Shown: positions 49,340 through 58,528, numbered from the stretch's first letter. The stretch: DNA of 64,000 nucleotides from Sulfotelmatobacter sp049792875 (GCA_049792875.1 JBARBI010000068.1:1-64000), one strand, 5' to 3'. The notes: a model not told the origin generated them from the sequence alone. Numbers and translations are program-made.

Positions 49340-51538
49340 CTATTTTGCCGATGAGGGCGGTTTTTGCAGGCTGTTGTTCAGTTCGTCCACAAGCTTTGTG
49401 TTTTTCTCCAGGGCGTGGTGCAGGATTTCTGCTTGCTGCCTCGCCACGGGCCAATCTTGTGCTTCGACCGCTTCGGTCAGGCCCGGCAATTCCAGGTGGG
49501 CGTAGGTGAATCGGGCGCCGTAGAGCATGTGTTTGAACCAGGGGCGGCCGGGAATGCCGTCGGGGTTGAGCCAGTTGCGCTCGACTTGCATCATGCCGTG
49601 GTTCAGAGTGAGTGCGAGTTGGGGGTCGATTTTTCCTGCGGCAAGCTTGCTGCTCAGCGAATGATTGAATTTCTTTCCTGCGGCTTCGAACGCGTCGATG
49701 GCATCGAGGATTGGCTTGAAGTCGAGTGGCTGCCGGGCTTTGCCCGGCAGGACAGCCGAGGGCGGCTGTCCCCACATATTGTTCGCTTTCGCTAATTCAT
49801 CCACGAACTGGCGGACGTTGCTGGCGTAGCTGGCGAAATCGAAGGGCAGCAGGTCGGCATTCGCGAGGCGGAGCGCGGTCACGCCCCAGAGTTGCGACAT
49901 GAGCGTGTGGTAGCGGTAGCCGGGATCACCGAATTGGTTCATCCAGTAGAAATCGTCGTAGGCGGAATGGTAGACGCCGTAGTCTCCATCGAACTGGAGG
50001 CCGATGACGGGCATGCCGACAAAATTCAGAAAGACAGTGTGGTCGGAGCCGCTGCCAATGCGTGTATCGGCGAGATTGGCGTCGGTGACTTCGGTGGAAA
50101 CCTTCGCTTCCAGTCGCTCGTGAGCGCTCGATTCCTTCCACGCGTCGTAGAGACTCTTGCCGGAGGGATCCTGAAGGGAGCGGCTGGTTTCCACCAGCAT
50201 GGGTGAAAGTGAAGCGACGGCCTGACCATGGAAGTTGGGCCCGGAAGTAGCCTCGTCCACGTTGAGATAGGCGACCGCCTTGCTGCGCAATTCGTCGGCG
50301 AACTGCTCTCCCCACTCGGTGGAACCGGTGAGACCGACTTCCTCGCCGTCCCAACTGCAAATCACGAGGGTGCGGCGGGGGCGCATGCCGTCTTTCGCCA
50401 TTTTGCCGAGGGCGCGGGTCAATTCCATCATGGAGGCCGTGCCGCTCGAGGGATCGACGCCGCCGAAGACCCAGGCATCCCGATGGTTTCCCATCACGAT
50501 CCATTCGTCGGGCAACTCTGAGCCGCGGATGCGGCCTTCGACCACGTAGTAGGGCTGAGTTCCGTTGTCCATCTCGATGTTCAGATGAACCCTGACGCGC
50601 TCGCCGCCGAGGTGATACGGGATGGGGAGGCCGCCCTGCCAGTCAGGCGGGGCGAGGGGGCCGTCCAGGTTTTCGAGCAAAGGCTTGGCGTCGTGCCAGG
50701 AAAGGGGCAGAGCCATGATTTTTGGCGCGGATATCGCATCCTCAATGGGAATCCGTTTTGCTCCGGGAACGGACGCCCATCCTGGCGTGAGCGGATCGCC
50801 GGGGACCATGAAATCGTAGGTGATGGCGCCGCGCTGGATGTGATACTCCGGGCCCCAGGGTCCGTCGGGAACCACTTTGCCTTTCCGGTAGCCGTCTTCG
50901 GCGGGATCGCTGTAGATCAAGATTGCGGCCGCGCCTTCGCGTTGCGCGGTGAGCGCTTTGAATCCACGGTAGCTGTAGGGATTGGAGTAACGCACGAGGA
51001 CGATCTTGCCTTGGACGCTGATGCCGTTCTTGCGCAGCAGATCGTAGTCTTCGGGATTGCCGCTGTGCGCGTAGACGACGGGCGCGGTGACGTCACCGGA
51101 GATCGACATGCCGCTCCAGGCGCCGCTGATGGCAGGATTTTTTGAGTCAGGGTCGGCATCGAGGGCGGCTTCGCGCAACACGGCCTGATAGTGCGTGGGA
51201 GCAATCATTTCCAGAGAGGCCGACTTCGGGTTGGTGCCGTAGACGTCGTAGCGACGGATGACGATGTCTTCGAGCCCCTGCTTGCGCCATTCGGCGGCGA
51301 CGTAGTCGGCCAGTTCGTTGTTGCGTTTCGAACCGGCGACGTGGGGTTCGGCGGTGAAGATGCGGTGTTGGCGGCGCTCTTCGTCGGGGGCGGGAATGGA
51401 TTTGAAGTGCGCTTCGAGTGCGGTTTCGGAAGCGGAGTGTGCGGGAGTGAAACCGAGAATGAGGGACGTCTGCGCGGGGAGGGTGCTCGGGCACCAGAGC
51501 AGGAATAGCGCGATTGTGACGCGGCGCGAGAAGGTCAT
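49340..51538 (-). CDS. M28-family zinc peptidase, glutamate-carboxypeptidase-II-like
   Basis: 732-residue exported protein: signal peptide (RRVTIALFLLWCPSTLPAQ), PA (protease-associated) domain, M28 catalytic core, and TfR-dimer-like C-terminal domain. Zinc ligands are intact: His-Asp in NHRDAWVFGGVDPSSGTA, Glu in CSWDGEEVGLTGSTEW, Asp in YLNVDEATSG, and His in YHSAYDDFYWM. It should cleave peptides in the periplasm. Oddity: residues about 587-603 (MWGQPPSAVLPGKARQP) between the catalytic and dimer domains are encoded by a dispersed paired-hairpin repeat inserted in frame. It is one of three peptidase genes in tandem on this strand. Confidence 0.93.
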   Translation of the reverse strand: MTFSRRVTIALFLLWCPSTLPAQTSLILGFTPAHSASETALEAHFKSIPAPDEERRQHRIFTAEPHVAGSKRNNELADYVAAEWRKQGLEDIVIRRYDVYGTNPKSASLEMIAPTHYQAVLREAALDADPDSKNPAISGAWSGMSISGDVTAPVVYAHSGNPEDYDLLRKNGISVQGKIVLVRYSNPYSYRGFKALTAQREGAAAILIYSDPAEDGYRKGKVVPDGPWGPEYHIQRGAITYDFMVPGDPLTPGWASVPGAKRIPIEDAISAPKIMALPLSWHDAKPLLENLDGPLAPPDWQGGLPIPYHLGGERVRVHLNIEMDNGTQPYYVVEGRIRGSELPDEWIVMGNHRDAWVFGGVDPSSGTASMMELTRALGKMAKDGMRPRRTLVICSWDGEEVGLTGSTEWGEQFADELRSKAVAYLNVDEATSGPNFHGQAVASLSPMLVETSRSLQDPSGKSLYDAWKESSAHERLEAKVSTEVTDANLADTRIGSGSDHTVFLNFVGMPVIGLQFDGDYGVYHSAYDDFYWMNQFGDPGYRYHTLMSQLWGVTALRLANADLLPFDFASYASNVRQFVDELAKANNMWGQPPSAVLPGKARQPLDFKPILDAIDAFEAAGKKFNHSLSSKLAAGKIDPQLALTLNHGMMQVERNWLNPDGIPGRPWFKHMLYGARFTYAHLELPGLTEAVEAQDWPVARQQAEILHHALEKNTKLVDELNNSLQKPPSSAK
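49731..49779. repeat. paired-hairpin palindromic element inside the M28 peptidase gene
   Basis: TGCCGGGC-TTT-GCCCGGCA (49731-49749) and GGACAGCC/GGCTGTCC (49750-49757 with 49764-49771) lie head to tail inside the reading frame, followed by CCCACAT. The second hairpin is the same family as at 8716, 42755 and 57228. Confidence 0.9.
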
Positions 51539-51676
51539 GGGCGGATGCGATTGTAACTCAGCCAGCCGGAATGGGCCTCAGGAGCTAAGGGCCTAAATTC
51601 TTCATAGTGCGTTCATAGGTTGCTAAAGCGACGCTCTCCCACACTAGGAAGGGGCAACGGTGGCTTCGGCGAAAAG

Positions 51677-51716
51677 CACGGTGCTGCGCACCGTGACCGG
51701 GCCCGAGGGCCCGGTC
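51677..51716. repeat. paired hairpins between M61 and M28 genes
   Basis: CACGGTGC-TGC-GCACCGTG (51677-51695) is directly followed by GACCGGGCCC-GA-GGGCCCGGTC (51695-51716). Perfect 8- and 10-bp stems. Two-hairpin build as at the other loci. It lies downstream of the M61 gene. Confidence 0.8.
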
Positions 51717-51761
51717 CCACCCAATCAGACGCACACAATCAACCTGCGCGACCGCCTTAGT

Positions 51762-53627
51762 CTACTTCGCTTTCAGGATGTCGCTTAACCAATCTGGCTT
51801 TGATTCGTCGCGCACCAGGTGCGGGTAGCCTTCGCCACCGTGGTAATCGATCTTGTAGGTCTTGTAGTAGTCGGTGTTTTCGATCAGCAACTCCAGCGGA
51901 GCGCTGCTGTTCTTCGAAGCCTTGATGGCGTCGCGCAGGATCTCGGGAGAAAAGCGGCGGCCATTGACGGCGACCAGTTTCATGCCCGGTCCGATGCCTG
52001 CTTTTGCGGCGAAGGCACCTTCGATGGTGTCGTTGATGCTGCCATCGTCGCGCAGTTCGAGGCCGAGGGCAAATCCGGCGGGCACGAAGTGATACATGCC
52101 GGCCGAATTGTTGAGCATTTCCGAAGGAGTGTCGTCGTAGACGAGTTTCCAGCCGCTGCCCTCAATGCCGCCCAGAGGAGCGCCGGGGCCATGATTGGTA
52201 AGGCGTTCGGTCCAGAATCCGCGCCAGTCGTAAGGCGCGACCTGGTTGAGCGTGTTGACCACGTCGTCGAAAGTGTAAGTCTTGACCATCGGTCCGGTGC
52301 TGGGAGGGCCGTGGAATAGCTTGCAGAAATCGTCGAGCGTCTTGGCGCCCTTGGTCTTTTGGCGGATGATGACGTCGGCCCAGAGCCAGTTCAGCGTGTC
52401 TTCAGCATAGAAGTCTGTGCCGCGACGCCAGGAGTTCCAGGCCTCGGGAGAGAAATAGAGTTGCGGGGCGGCGTCGGCGGTGTCCTGCAGGTTGCGCCAC
52501 TGGCGGCCGGGTAGATGGTCGAGCCTGGCGGCGGTGAGAGCAAGATCGTCGCGATCCTGTTCAGCTGAGAGAAGACCGGCGCGGGCCGTGAGCACGAAGC
52601 CCAGGTAGTTGGTGAGGCCTTCATAGACCCAGAGCAGATCGTCCTGCATGGGCTGCTGGTAGTCGGGTGTGGCCAGGTCGGCGGGGCGGCGGAACTTGCC
52701 GTTCCAGGAGTGCACATACTCGTGGGGCAAAAGGCTGGCCGATTGTTTGCGCGAGGCGTCGTCGATCAGGCCGTGCTCGTCCACGCGGCTATCGTCGGAT
52801 TCATGGTGTTCCAGGCCGAAGTGGGCGACGTGATCGCTGAGCGTATAGAGGAAGTGATAGTCGCGATAGTGATGAGCGCCGAAGAGCTTTTGGGCCTGGA
52901 CGACGAGATTCTTGTAGCGGTCCCAGACTTCCTGAGGAGGCTCGAGAGCGGCGGCGCTGTCGGCGGCGATGTCCATTTCGGTCAGCGGATCCTGGGCCAA
53001 CGGCACAACCTTGAGGAATTCTCCGGTGATCACCGGAGAGTCGACGAGCGTGGTGAGGGAGACGGTGGCGAACTTGATTTCGTTTCCGCTCTGGCTGGCC
53101 ACGGGGAGGGGAGTGCCGAACTTCCAGCCTTGGGGAAGCTTCAGGCTGGCCGAGTAATTGATGTCATCGGAGTTCCACCCTGCGGGGTAGAGCAGGACCT
53201 GGTTCCAACTGATGACGGCGAGTTTGTCAGTGGCGGAAGAGCCGGCGGAGAAACCGCCCTCGAACGTCGCGGGAGAAAGAAAGTCGAGTTCGGCCGAGAC
53301 CTCAGCGACGCCCGCCGGGACCTCGACGTGGAGGGTGAAGCCGTCGAGCAGATCGCGGCGCCATTTCAGAGTCTGCCCACCGGCGCTGAACTTCAGGCCG
53401 GCCAGGTCGATGACGGGGCCGTCCGGGGCGTGCTCGCCGGGAATCCACTTGGGGTAGTAGAGCGTCAGGTTGCCAGGGCTGGCGGGAATCTTCAGGGAGG
53501 CGTGAAAGATCTTGCGTGGGGCTGTGGTAGCGTCCACTGCGATGGTGATGGTGGGCGCGGTTGCGCACCAGGCGGAAGCTACAAGAACGGCGACACAGAT
53601 TGCTCCCAAGGCTTTTGAAAGTTGCAT
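51762..53627 (-). CDS. M61-family glycyl aminopeptidase-like protein with PDZ domain
   Basis: 621 residues from ATG 53627 (MQLSKALGAICVAVLVASAW, a signal peptide). The M61 catalytic zinc site is HEYVHSWN with the third ligand in LWVYEGLTNYLG, so the active site is intact. A PDZ-like domain occupies the C-terminus (AAKAGIGPGMKLVAVNGRRF, then LELLIENTDYYKTYKIDYHG). Homologues are aminopeptidases preferring N-terminal Gly or Ala. The upstream S41 peptidase and downstream M28 peptidase on the same strand suggest a peptide-digesting cluster. Confidence 0.92.
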   Translation of the reverse strand: MQLSKALGAICVAVLVASAWCATAPTITIAVDATTAPRKIFHASLKIPASPGNLTLYYPKWIPGEHAPDGPVIDLAGLKFSAGGQTLKWRRDLLDGFTLHVEVPAGVAEVSAELDFLSPATFEGGFSAGSSATDKLAVISWNQVLLYPAGWNSDDINYSASLKLPQGWKFGTPLPVASQSGNEIKFATVSLTTLVDSPVITGEFLKVVPLAQDPLTEMDIAADSAAALEPPQEVWDRYKNLVVQAQKLFGAHHYRDYHFLYTLSDHVAHFGLEHHESDDSRVDEHGLIDDASRKQSASLLPHEYVHSWNGKFRRPADLATPDYQQPMQDDLLWVYEGLTNYLGFVLTARAGLLSAEQDRDDLALTAARLDHLPGRQWRNLQDTADAAPQLYFSPEAWNSWRRGTDFYAEDTLNWLWADVIIRQKTKGAKTLDDFCKLFHGPPSTGPMVKTYTFDDVVNTLNQVAPYDWRGFWTERLTNHGPGAPLGGIEGSGWKLVYDDTPSEMLNNSAGMYHFVPAGFALGLELRDDGSINDTIEGAFAAKAGIGPGMKLVAVNGRRFSPEILRDAIKASKNSSAPLELLIENTDYYKTYKIDYHGGEGYPHLVRDESKPDWLSDILKAK

Positions 53628-53768
53628 TCTTACAAGGCCCCCATGTTTATAGTGAATGTGAATCTGAAAATCTATCACGACGCTGGGATACGGAGACAAC
53701 AAAACGAGGTGGCTTGCAAAGGCTGCCTCCGCACCTGCATGTCCCAGTGGCGAAAGTGAGGCGAGACC

Positions 53769-55079
53769 TTAGTCCGGCGGCCACTCGTAAGGAAACAGCT
53801 TTCCGGCCTGCTCGGGGCTGATTTTGACCCCGAGGGATTCCGCGGCGCGAGCCAGCACCGGGTCGCGGTTATTGGAAAGTGCACTGGCACTGGGCAGGAG
53901 AAATTCATCCGGGATGACTCCGGCGTGCTCCAGACTCTTGCCATCGCCCATGATGATGTCCGCGTCGGTGATGGAAACACCGTAGAAAATGACCGTATCC
54001 GAACCGTTCTGTTCGTCGTAGTGTCGGGCCTCCATCACGCTGCCCGAGGAATGGTCGCCGAAAACGACGCCTCGTTTCTCGATTTGCACGACTCGGGCGA
54101 ACAACTCCGCCGCCGAGGCGGACTGGCTGTCCACTAATACGATGAGCTTGCCCGCGAAGGGATCGTGAGAGGCTTTGGCCACCATGGGCTTGGTGTCCTT
54201 GCGCCCAGCTCGATCTCCAATCTTCACCTCTTTATCGAACATGCCGCCGACAAGGTACTTCAGGGTTTCGACGCTGCCACCCGCATTGCCCCGCAAGTCG
54301 ACAATGAGTGCCTTGTGTTTTCGCGCTTTGGCAATCATCTCTCCCACTTCGGGCGGAGAAAAGCGGAACTCTGGAAACTTCAGGATCATCAGGTCGTCGC
54401 CGTACTCGACGATGCGGGCGCGCTTGAGATGTTCGTCGGTTTCGCCCTGACGCCCGAGCTCCCAGAGGTCACTGGCTCCCCCCTCGCCGGTCAAATCCGT
54501 AACCCGCTTCAATTCATGAACCTTGGCCGCAACCTCGACTTGCCGCCGATTGCCGGCGAGATCCTGCAAGTTCAACTGCAGCCCCGGCTGAGGGCGCAGG
54601 ACGGAAAACACATACTGCATTTTCCAGAGGCTGGACCGATCCGGAGTGAAACCGTTGATGGCCAGAATCTCGTCCCCGGGCCTTACGCCTTTGGCCTCGG
54701 CGTCACTTTTGGGGCGCACTTGAGTTACGAAGCAGCGTTCCCCGATGATCGGGTACTGCCAGCCAAAGTCATGGCGAAAGGCATGTTGAGGCGGGAGAAA
54801 AAACGTATGGGAGTCGTTGAGCTTGTCTAGCATGGCCGCAATATGCGACATAGCCCTGTTGAAGGACCGTACGTCATCGATTTGCCGCCTGGTCTCAGCC
54901 AGCTTTGCATCCCAGTCGAGTCCATGAAACTTCGGGTCGTAGTAGTGCTTGCGCACTTCGTCGCCCACGGTATGCAACATGTCTTCTGCACGACCGCGAT
55001 CCAGCTTCGATATCTGCTGGGACCACGCAGTCGATGCAAAGAACGCCAACCCCAAGGCCGTTAACTTCCTGAGTAACAT
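53769..55079 (-). CDS. S41-family C-terminal-processing-like peptidase
   Basis: 436-residue exported protein: signal peptide (RKLTALGLAFFASTAWSQQ), N-terminal helices, a PDZ domain (RPKSDAEAKGVRPGDEILAI), and the S41 core. The nucleophile Ser lies in VLVDSQSASAAELFARVVQ. At the position where CtpA/Tsp has the catalytic Lys (T-x-G-K-G), this protein reads HSSGSVMEARH, with no Lys. Either it uses another base, as in some S41 members, or the activity has changed. It is upstream of the M61 gene on the same strand. Confidence 0.87.
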   Translation of the reverse strand: MLLRKLTALGLAFFASTAWSQQISKLDRGRAEDMLHTVGDEVRKHYYDPKFHGLDWDAKLAETRRQIDDVRSFNRAMSHIAAMLDKLNDSHTFFLPPQHAFRHDFGWQYPIIGERCFVTQVRPKSDAEAKGVRPGDEILAINGFTPDRSSLWKMQYVFSVLRPQPGLQLNLQDLAGNRRQVEVAAKVHELKRVTDLTGEGGASDLWELGRQGETDEHLKRARIVEYGDDLMILKFPEFRFSPPEVGEMIAKARKHKALIVDLRGNAGGSVETLKYLVGGMFDKEVKIGDRAGRKDTKPMVAKASHDPFAGKLIVLVDSQSASAAELFARVVQIEKRGVVFGDHSSGSVMEARHYDEQNGSDTVIFYGVSITDADIIMGDGKSLEHAGVIPDEFLLPSASALSNNRDPVLARAAESLGVKISPEQAGKLFPYEWPPD

Positions 55080-55212
55080 GACGCGCCCCCCGCGACCCGA
55101 GCGTTTGAATCAGACCCAGAAGGTCAATAATCGTTGGAACTATAGCAGTCCGCCAGTGCGATGGTACAGCGAGGTAGTCGAGTCTCAGTTGTTGGTCGGC
55201 GGTGACCGGACT

Positions 55213-55258
55213 GTCGAGCTCCGCTCGATGGATGGCCGAGGGCGGCTGTCCCCACATG
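55213..55258. repeat. degenerate copy of the paired-hairpin repeat upstream of tmk
   Basis: GTCGAGC-TCC-GCTCGAT (55213-55229) followed by a damaged GGATGGCC/GGCTGTCC arm (55230-55251) and CCCACAT. Same family and inverted order as at 8711. Confidence 0.65.
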
Positions 55259-55306
55259 TGTGTTTGGGTAAACGGGCACAACGGATCGGCTGGTATGATT
55301 CGGCAG

Positions 55307-55969
55307 ATGTCGCGGCGCGGGAAATTCATTACTTTTGAAGGGCTCGACGGAACGGGCAAGAGCACGCAACTGCGGAAGCTGGCGGCGGTGGTGCGCGCGC
55401 GCGGACACAAGGTGGTGGAGACGCGGGAGCCGGGCGGGACAATGACCGGAGAGAAGATCCGGAGAGTGCTGCTGGATTCGGGGACGGCGGGACTTTCGCC
55501 GCTGGCCGAGATGGCGCTGATGTTCGCTTCGCGGGCGCAACATATTGCCGAGGTCATCGAACCGGCGTTGGCGGCGGGCAGCATCGTTCTGTGTGACCGT
55601 TTCACCGATTCGACGGAGGCTTACCAGGGGAGTGGCCGGCGATTGGGGAGCCACGCCGTGCGTGAGTTGCATCGAGTGCTGTGTGCAAATCTGCAGCCGG
55701 ATTTGACGATTCTGCTGGATTCGGACGCGGCGGCCAGCGTCGGTCGGGCGCGGCGGCGGAACAAGCGGGTCTCGAAAAGCGCGAGCCGGGGCCACGATGA
55801 GAATCGGTTCGAGCAGGAGACGCACGCTTTCTTCGGCCGCGTGCATGAGGGGTATCTTGCCATTGCGGCGCGCGAGCACGGGCGGGTTGCGGTGGTGGAT
55901 GCGCGGGGCACGCCGGGGCAGACGCATCAGAAGATTGTGGAAGTGGTACGGAGGAAGTTGAAATTGTGA
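55307..55969 (+). CDS. tmk: thymidylate kinase
   Basis: 220 residues from ATG 55307 (MSRRGKFITFEGLDGTGKST). dTMP kinase with P-loop FEGLDGTGKSTQ, DRFTDSTEAYQGSGR (the DR and AYQG signature), and LID with RARRRNKRVSK. A longer frame reaches 55202 but reads into repeat DNA. It is followed 135 bp downstream by holB, a frequent gene order. Confidence 0.95.
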   Translation: MSRRGKFITFEGLDGTGKSTQLRKLAAVVRARGHKVVETREPGGTMTGEKIRRVLLDSGTAGLSPLAEMALMFASRAQHIAEVIEPALAAGSIVLCDRFTDSTEAYQGSGRRLGSHAVRELHRVLCANLQPDLTILLDSDAAASVGRARRRNKRVSKSASRGHDENRFEQETHAFFGRVHEGYLAIAAREHGRVAVVDARGTPGQTHQKIVEVVRRKLKL

Positions 55970-56104
55970 CCGAGGTGCGTTTGGCCGGGACGAGACTCTT
56001 CGGCTACGCTCTGTCGAAAATTCCCACTTTTGCCGCAAAGGACGCGGCAAAAATGGGGCACCCGAAGACGATCGCGCCCATCGAGGGGCTTCCAAACAAG
56101 ACTT

Positions 56105-57202
56105 ATGGCTTTTTCTGACTTTCACGGGAACGGGGAAACAGTTCATCGCCTGCGCGCCATGCTGGCGCGGGAACGGTTTCCGCATGCGGTGGTGCTTTCG
56201 GGCGGGCAGGGCGCCGGGAAGTACACGCTGGCGCTGATGCTGGCGCAGGCCCTGAACTGTCTCAATCCAACTCCCACCGATGGGTTGCCTGATTTCTGCG
56301 GGAAGTGCTCGAACTGCACCCGGATTGGCCAGGCTGCCGATCTGGACGCCCGCTTCGCCGAGGCCGTGGAAGCGCGCGAGAACCTGCGCGATACCGACAA
56401 GAAAGAGACGCGGCTGTTCGTGCAGACGCATCCGGATGTTCTCATCATTCCGCCCGATCCCCCGCAGATGATGATCAAGGTCGACCAGGTGCGGCGGGTG
56501 ATTGAGACCATTTATTACCGGCCGGCGGAGGGCCGGGAACGGGTTTACATCTTTACGGACTCCGCCTTTATGAAAGAAGCGGCGAACTCTCTGCTCAAAG
56601 TGCTGGAGGAGCCCCCGGAGTTCGCGACGATTTTCCTGCTGGCGGAGAATCCCGGGGAACTGCTGCCGACGATCCGCTCGCGGTCGATGGTGTTTCCACT
56701 AGGGGCGTTGCCGGCGGAGGAAATTGAGCGGTATCTGGCGAAGCATCGGCCGGAGTGGAAGGCGGGCGAGCGGGGGCTGGTCGCCCGGCTTTCGGAAGGG
56801 GCCGTGGGACGCGCCCGTGGATTTGATCTCCCGGGTTATGTGGCGGCACGCGGCCATGCGCTGGCGATTTTGAAGTCGGCTTTGCAGGGCGGAGAGCACA
56901 GCGAACTGTTCAAGACCACCGAATCGTACCGGCCGGGCGCGGAAGGGCGGGAAAAGACGGAGCGCTTGATTCGCACGCTCTATGCATTGTTGCGCGATCT
57001 GGCATCGATGGAAGCGGGGGCACCGGAGTTGGTTCGCAATACCGACATCGCGTCGGAGCTGAAGCGGCTGGGCGAGTCCGCAGACTTCGAATGGATTACA
57101 GCGGCGTCCGACCGGCTGGCCGAGGTGGAACGCGGGATGCGGAGGAATCTGCTGCGGTCGCTTTCGCTGGATGCGTTTGCGGCGGCGCTGGAGAAGGGCT
57201 GA
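56105..57202 (+). CDS. holB: DNA polymerase III delta-prime subunit
   Basis: 365 residues from ATG 56105 (MAFSDFHGNGETVHRLRAML). A clamp-loader AAA+ protein: P-loop-like LSGGQGAGKYTLALM, four-Cys zinc module (NCLNPTPTDG then FCGKCSNCTRIG), a D-rich segment corresponding to Walker B, and the SRS motif in TIRSRSMVFPLG. Clamp-loader subunits with this module deliver the sliding clamp. A frame from 56030 adds low-quality residues, so I use 56105. Confidence 0.9.
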   Translation: MAFSDFHGNGETVHRLRAMLARERFPHAVVLSGGQGAGKYTLALMLAQALNCLNPTPTDGLPDFCGKCSNCTRIGQAADLDARFAEAVEARENLRDTDKKETRLFVQTHPDVLIIPPDPPQMMIKVDQVRRVIETIYYRPAEGRERVYIFTDSAFMKEAANSLLKVLEEPPEFATIFLLAENPGELLPTIRSRSMVFPLGALPAEEIERYLAKHRPEWKAGERGLVARLSEGAVGRARGFDLPGYVAARGHALAILKSALQGGEHSELFKTTESYRPGAEGREKTERLIRTLYALLRDLASMEAGAPELVRNTDIASELKRLGESADFEWITAASDRLAEVERGMRRNLLRSLSLDAFAAALEKG

Positions 57203-57212
57203 GGCTAAGAAG

Positions 57213-57254
57213 GCGGAGCTTCGCTCCGGACAGCCGAGGGCGGCTGTCCCCACA
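57213..57254. repeat. paired-hairpin repeat after holB
   Basis: GGAGC-TTC-GCTCC (57215-57227) directly abuts GGACAGCC/GGCTGTCC (57228-57235 with 57242-57249), then CCCACA. Same two-hairpin build as at 8711 and 49731. Confidence 0.8.
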
Positions 57255-57298
57255 GGTTCGCACCTAGGGGTCACACACTGCTGTCCTCAGGTGAAAGA

Positions 57299-57329
57299 CC
57301 AAGGGTAACCTGTTCGGCGGTTACCTTGG
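57299..57329. other. hairpin CCAAGGGTAACC / GGTTACCTTGG
   Basis: A stem of about 11 bp with one bulge and an eight-base loop (57299-57310 with 57319-57329). It lies about 100 bases before the predicted promoter of the transglycosylase gene, so it is unlikely to be in that leader. No T-run follows. Confidence 0.5.
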
Positions 57330-57422
57330 ACAAGGTTGCTGGACAGCTTAGCGAGCGATAATCAGCATATCTTTCAACCATTTGGCGGGATTACTCCGGT
57401 GGTTCTACTCCCTTCGGAGAGA

Positions 57423-57451
57423 TTGCCCACCTACCCCCTGCCACCTATAAT
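57423..57451 (+). promoter_or_regulatory. promoter of the lytic transglycosylase gene
   Basis: TTGCCC (57423-57428), 17-base spacer, TATAAT (57446-57451). The -10 box is perfect. Transcription would begin near 57458, about 85 bases before the predicted start codon. Confidence 0.65.
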
Positions 57452-57541
57452 CGTCCTACTCTGGTTCAGAATTCTCCGTCAGGTTCCGGGTAGAGCATGG
57501 GGAGGGCAAAGTTTGTCTGGTGTGCTCTCCGCGAAGGTTCA

Positions 57542-58423
57542 GTGAAAGGGAAACGCCCGGATATGCGAAAGCGCCTGCAACTCGCATTCATGCTGACGGC
57601 CACGACGGCAATCGCGACCTCCTTAACTCTCATTCCGCCTGACGTGTGGGCGGTGGAAGGCGATGGACCGTCGAATGGGATCACCACGACGGAAGAGCAC
57701 GGACGCAAGGTTTATGTGAACGAGGAGGCCCCGACGAAGACCCGTCCGACGCCGGTTGCCCAACCCAAGCGCTCGTCGCTGGTGTACTGGAGCAGCAAAG
57801 ACAATCGCTGGAAGCCTGTGCCTTCGGCGAACACGGCCTCGATGCAGGCGGCACGTTCGGCCGCGGCGGAGGTCAGCCAGTATTTCGTCCACGAGTCGGT
57901 GCAGTCGGCGAATGCGCGGATCGTATCGGCCAACGCCCGGGGACATCAGGCTTCGCAGGAAGAAATTGATTCGTCGATCGTGATGGCAGCCGCCCGCCAC
58001 AACGTGGACCCGAACCTGGTGCGGGCGGTGATCAAAGTGGAATCGAACTTTAATTCCAACGCGGTTTCGCGCAAGGGGGCCATGGGCCTGATGCAGTTGA
58101 TGCCCTCGACGGCGCGGCAGTTAAAGGTCAGGAATCCGTTTGACCCGGATCAGAACGTGGACGCGGGAGTTCGGCACCTCAAGCAACTTCTGGAAAATTA
58201 TGGCGGCGATGTGAATCTGACCCTGGCCGCCTATAACGCGGGTTCTGGCGCGGTGGCGCGGAGTGCGGGTGTACCGCGCTTTGCCGAGACCCAGAACTAC
58301 GTGCGGAGAATTACCAACCTCTACTACGGGGGCTTTAATATTTCTCCGTCGGGCTCATCGCGCGATCCCGTGCGGGTGCAACGAGATGCGCGCGGCGTGC
58401 TGTACATCAGCAACACAGAATAG
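57542..58423 (+). CDS. secreted lytic transglycosylase (SLT domain)
   Basis: 293 residues from GTG 57542 (GAAGG five bases upstream; ATG 57563 is an alternative). A signal peptide (RKRLQLAFMLTATTAIATSL) leads to a linker and a C-terminal SLT domain with catalytic Glu in IKVESNFNSNAVSRKGAMGL, MQLMPSTARQL, and LAAYNAGSGAV, the goose-lysozyme-like signature. It cuts peptidoglycan to release anhydro-muropeptides. It lies upstream of an AMIN-type amidase gene on the same strand, so both may work in wall remodelling. Confidence 0.93.
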   Translation: MKGKRPDMRKRLQLAFMLTATTAIATSLTLIPPDVWAVEGDGPSNGITTTEEHGRKVYVNEEAPTKTRPTPVAQPKRSSLVYWSSKDNRWKPVPSANTASMQAARSAAAEVSQYFVHESVQSANARIVSANARGHQASQEEIDSSIVMAAARHNVDPNLVRAVIKVESNFNSNAVSRKGAMGLMQLMPSTARQLKVRNPFDPDQNVDAGVRHLKQLLENYGGDVNLTLAAYNAGSGAVARSAGVPRFAETQNYVRRITNLYYGGFNISPSGSSRDPVRVQRDARGVLYISNTE

Positions 58424-58528
58424 GTTTAGGGCATCTGTTTATGCAGTATCTGTAATCTACTCTCAGGTACCTCAAGCAGTTCAACAGCAACGGCGGATCG
58501 AGACAGTAACGGACCGACGACTTTGAAA

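Noticed and set aside
55124..56431. 435-codon minus-strand frame across tmk and holB
   Set aside because: It is antisense to clear essential genes, with Arg/His/Pro-rich random composition.
57299..57329. Possible c-di-AMP or c-di-GMP riboswitch upstream of the lytic transglycosylase
   Set aside because: The hairpin is upstream of the predicted promoter, and the conserved core sequences of those riboswitch classes could not be found.
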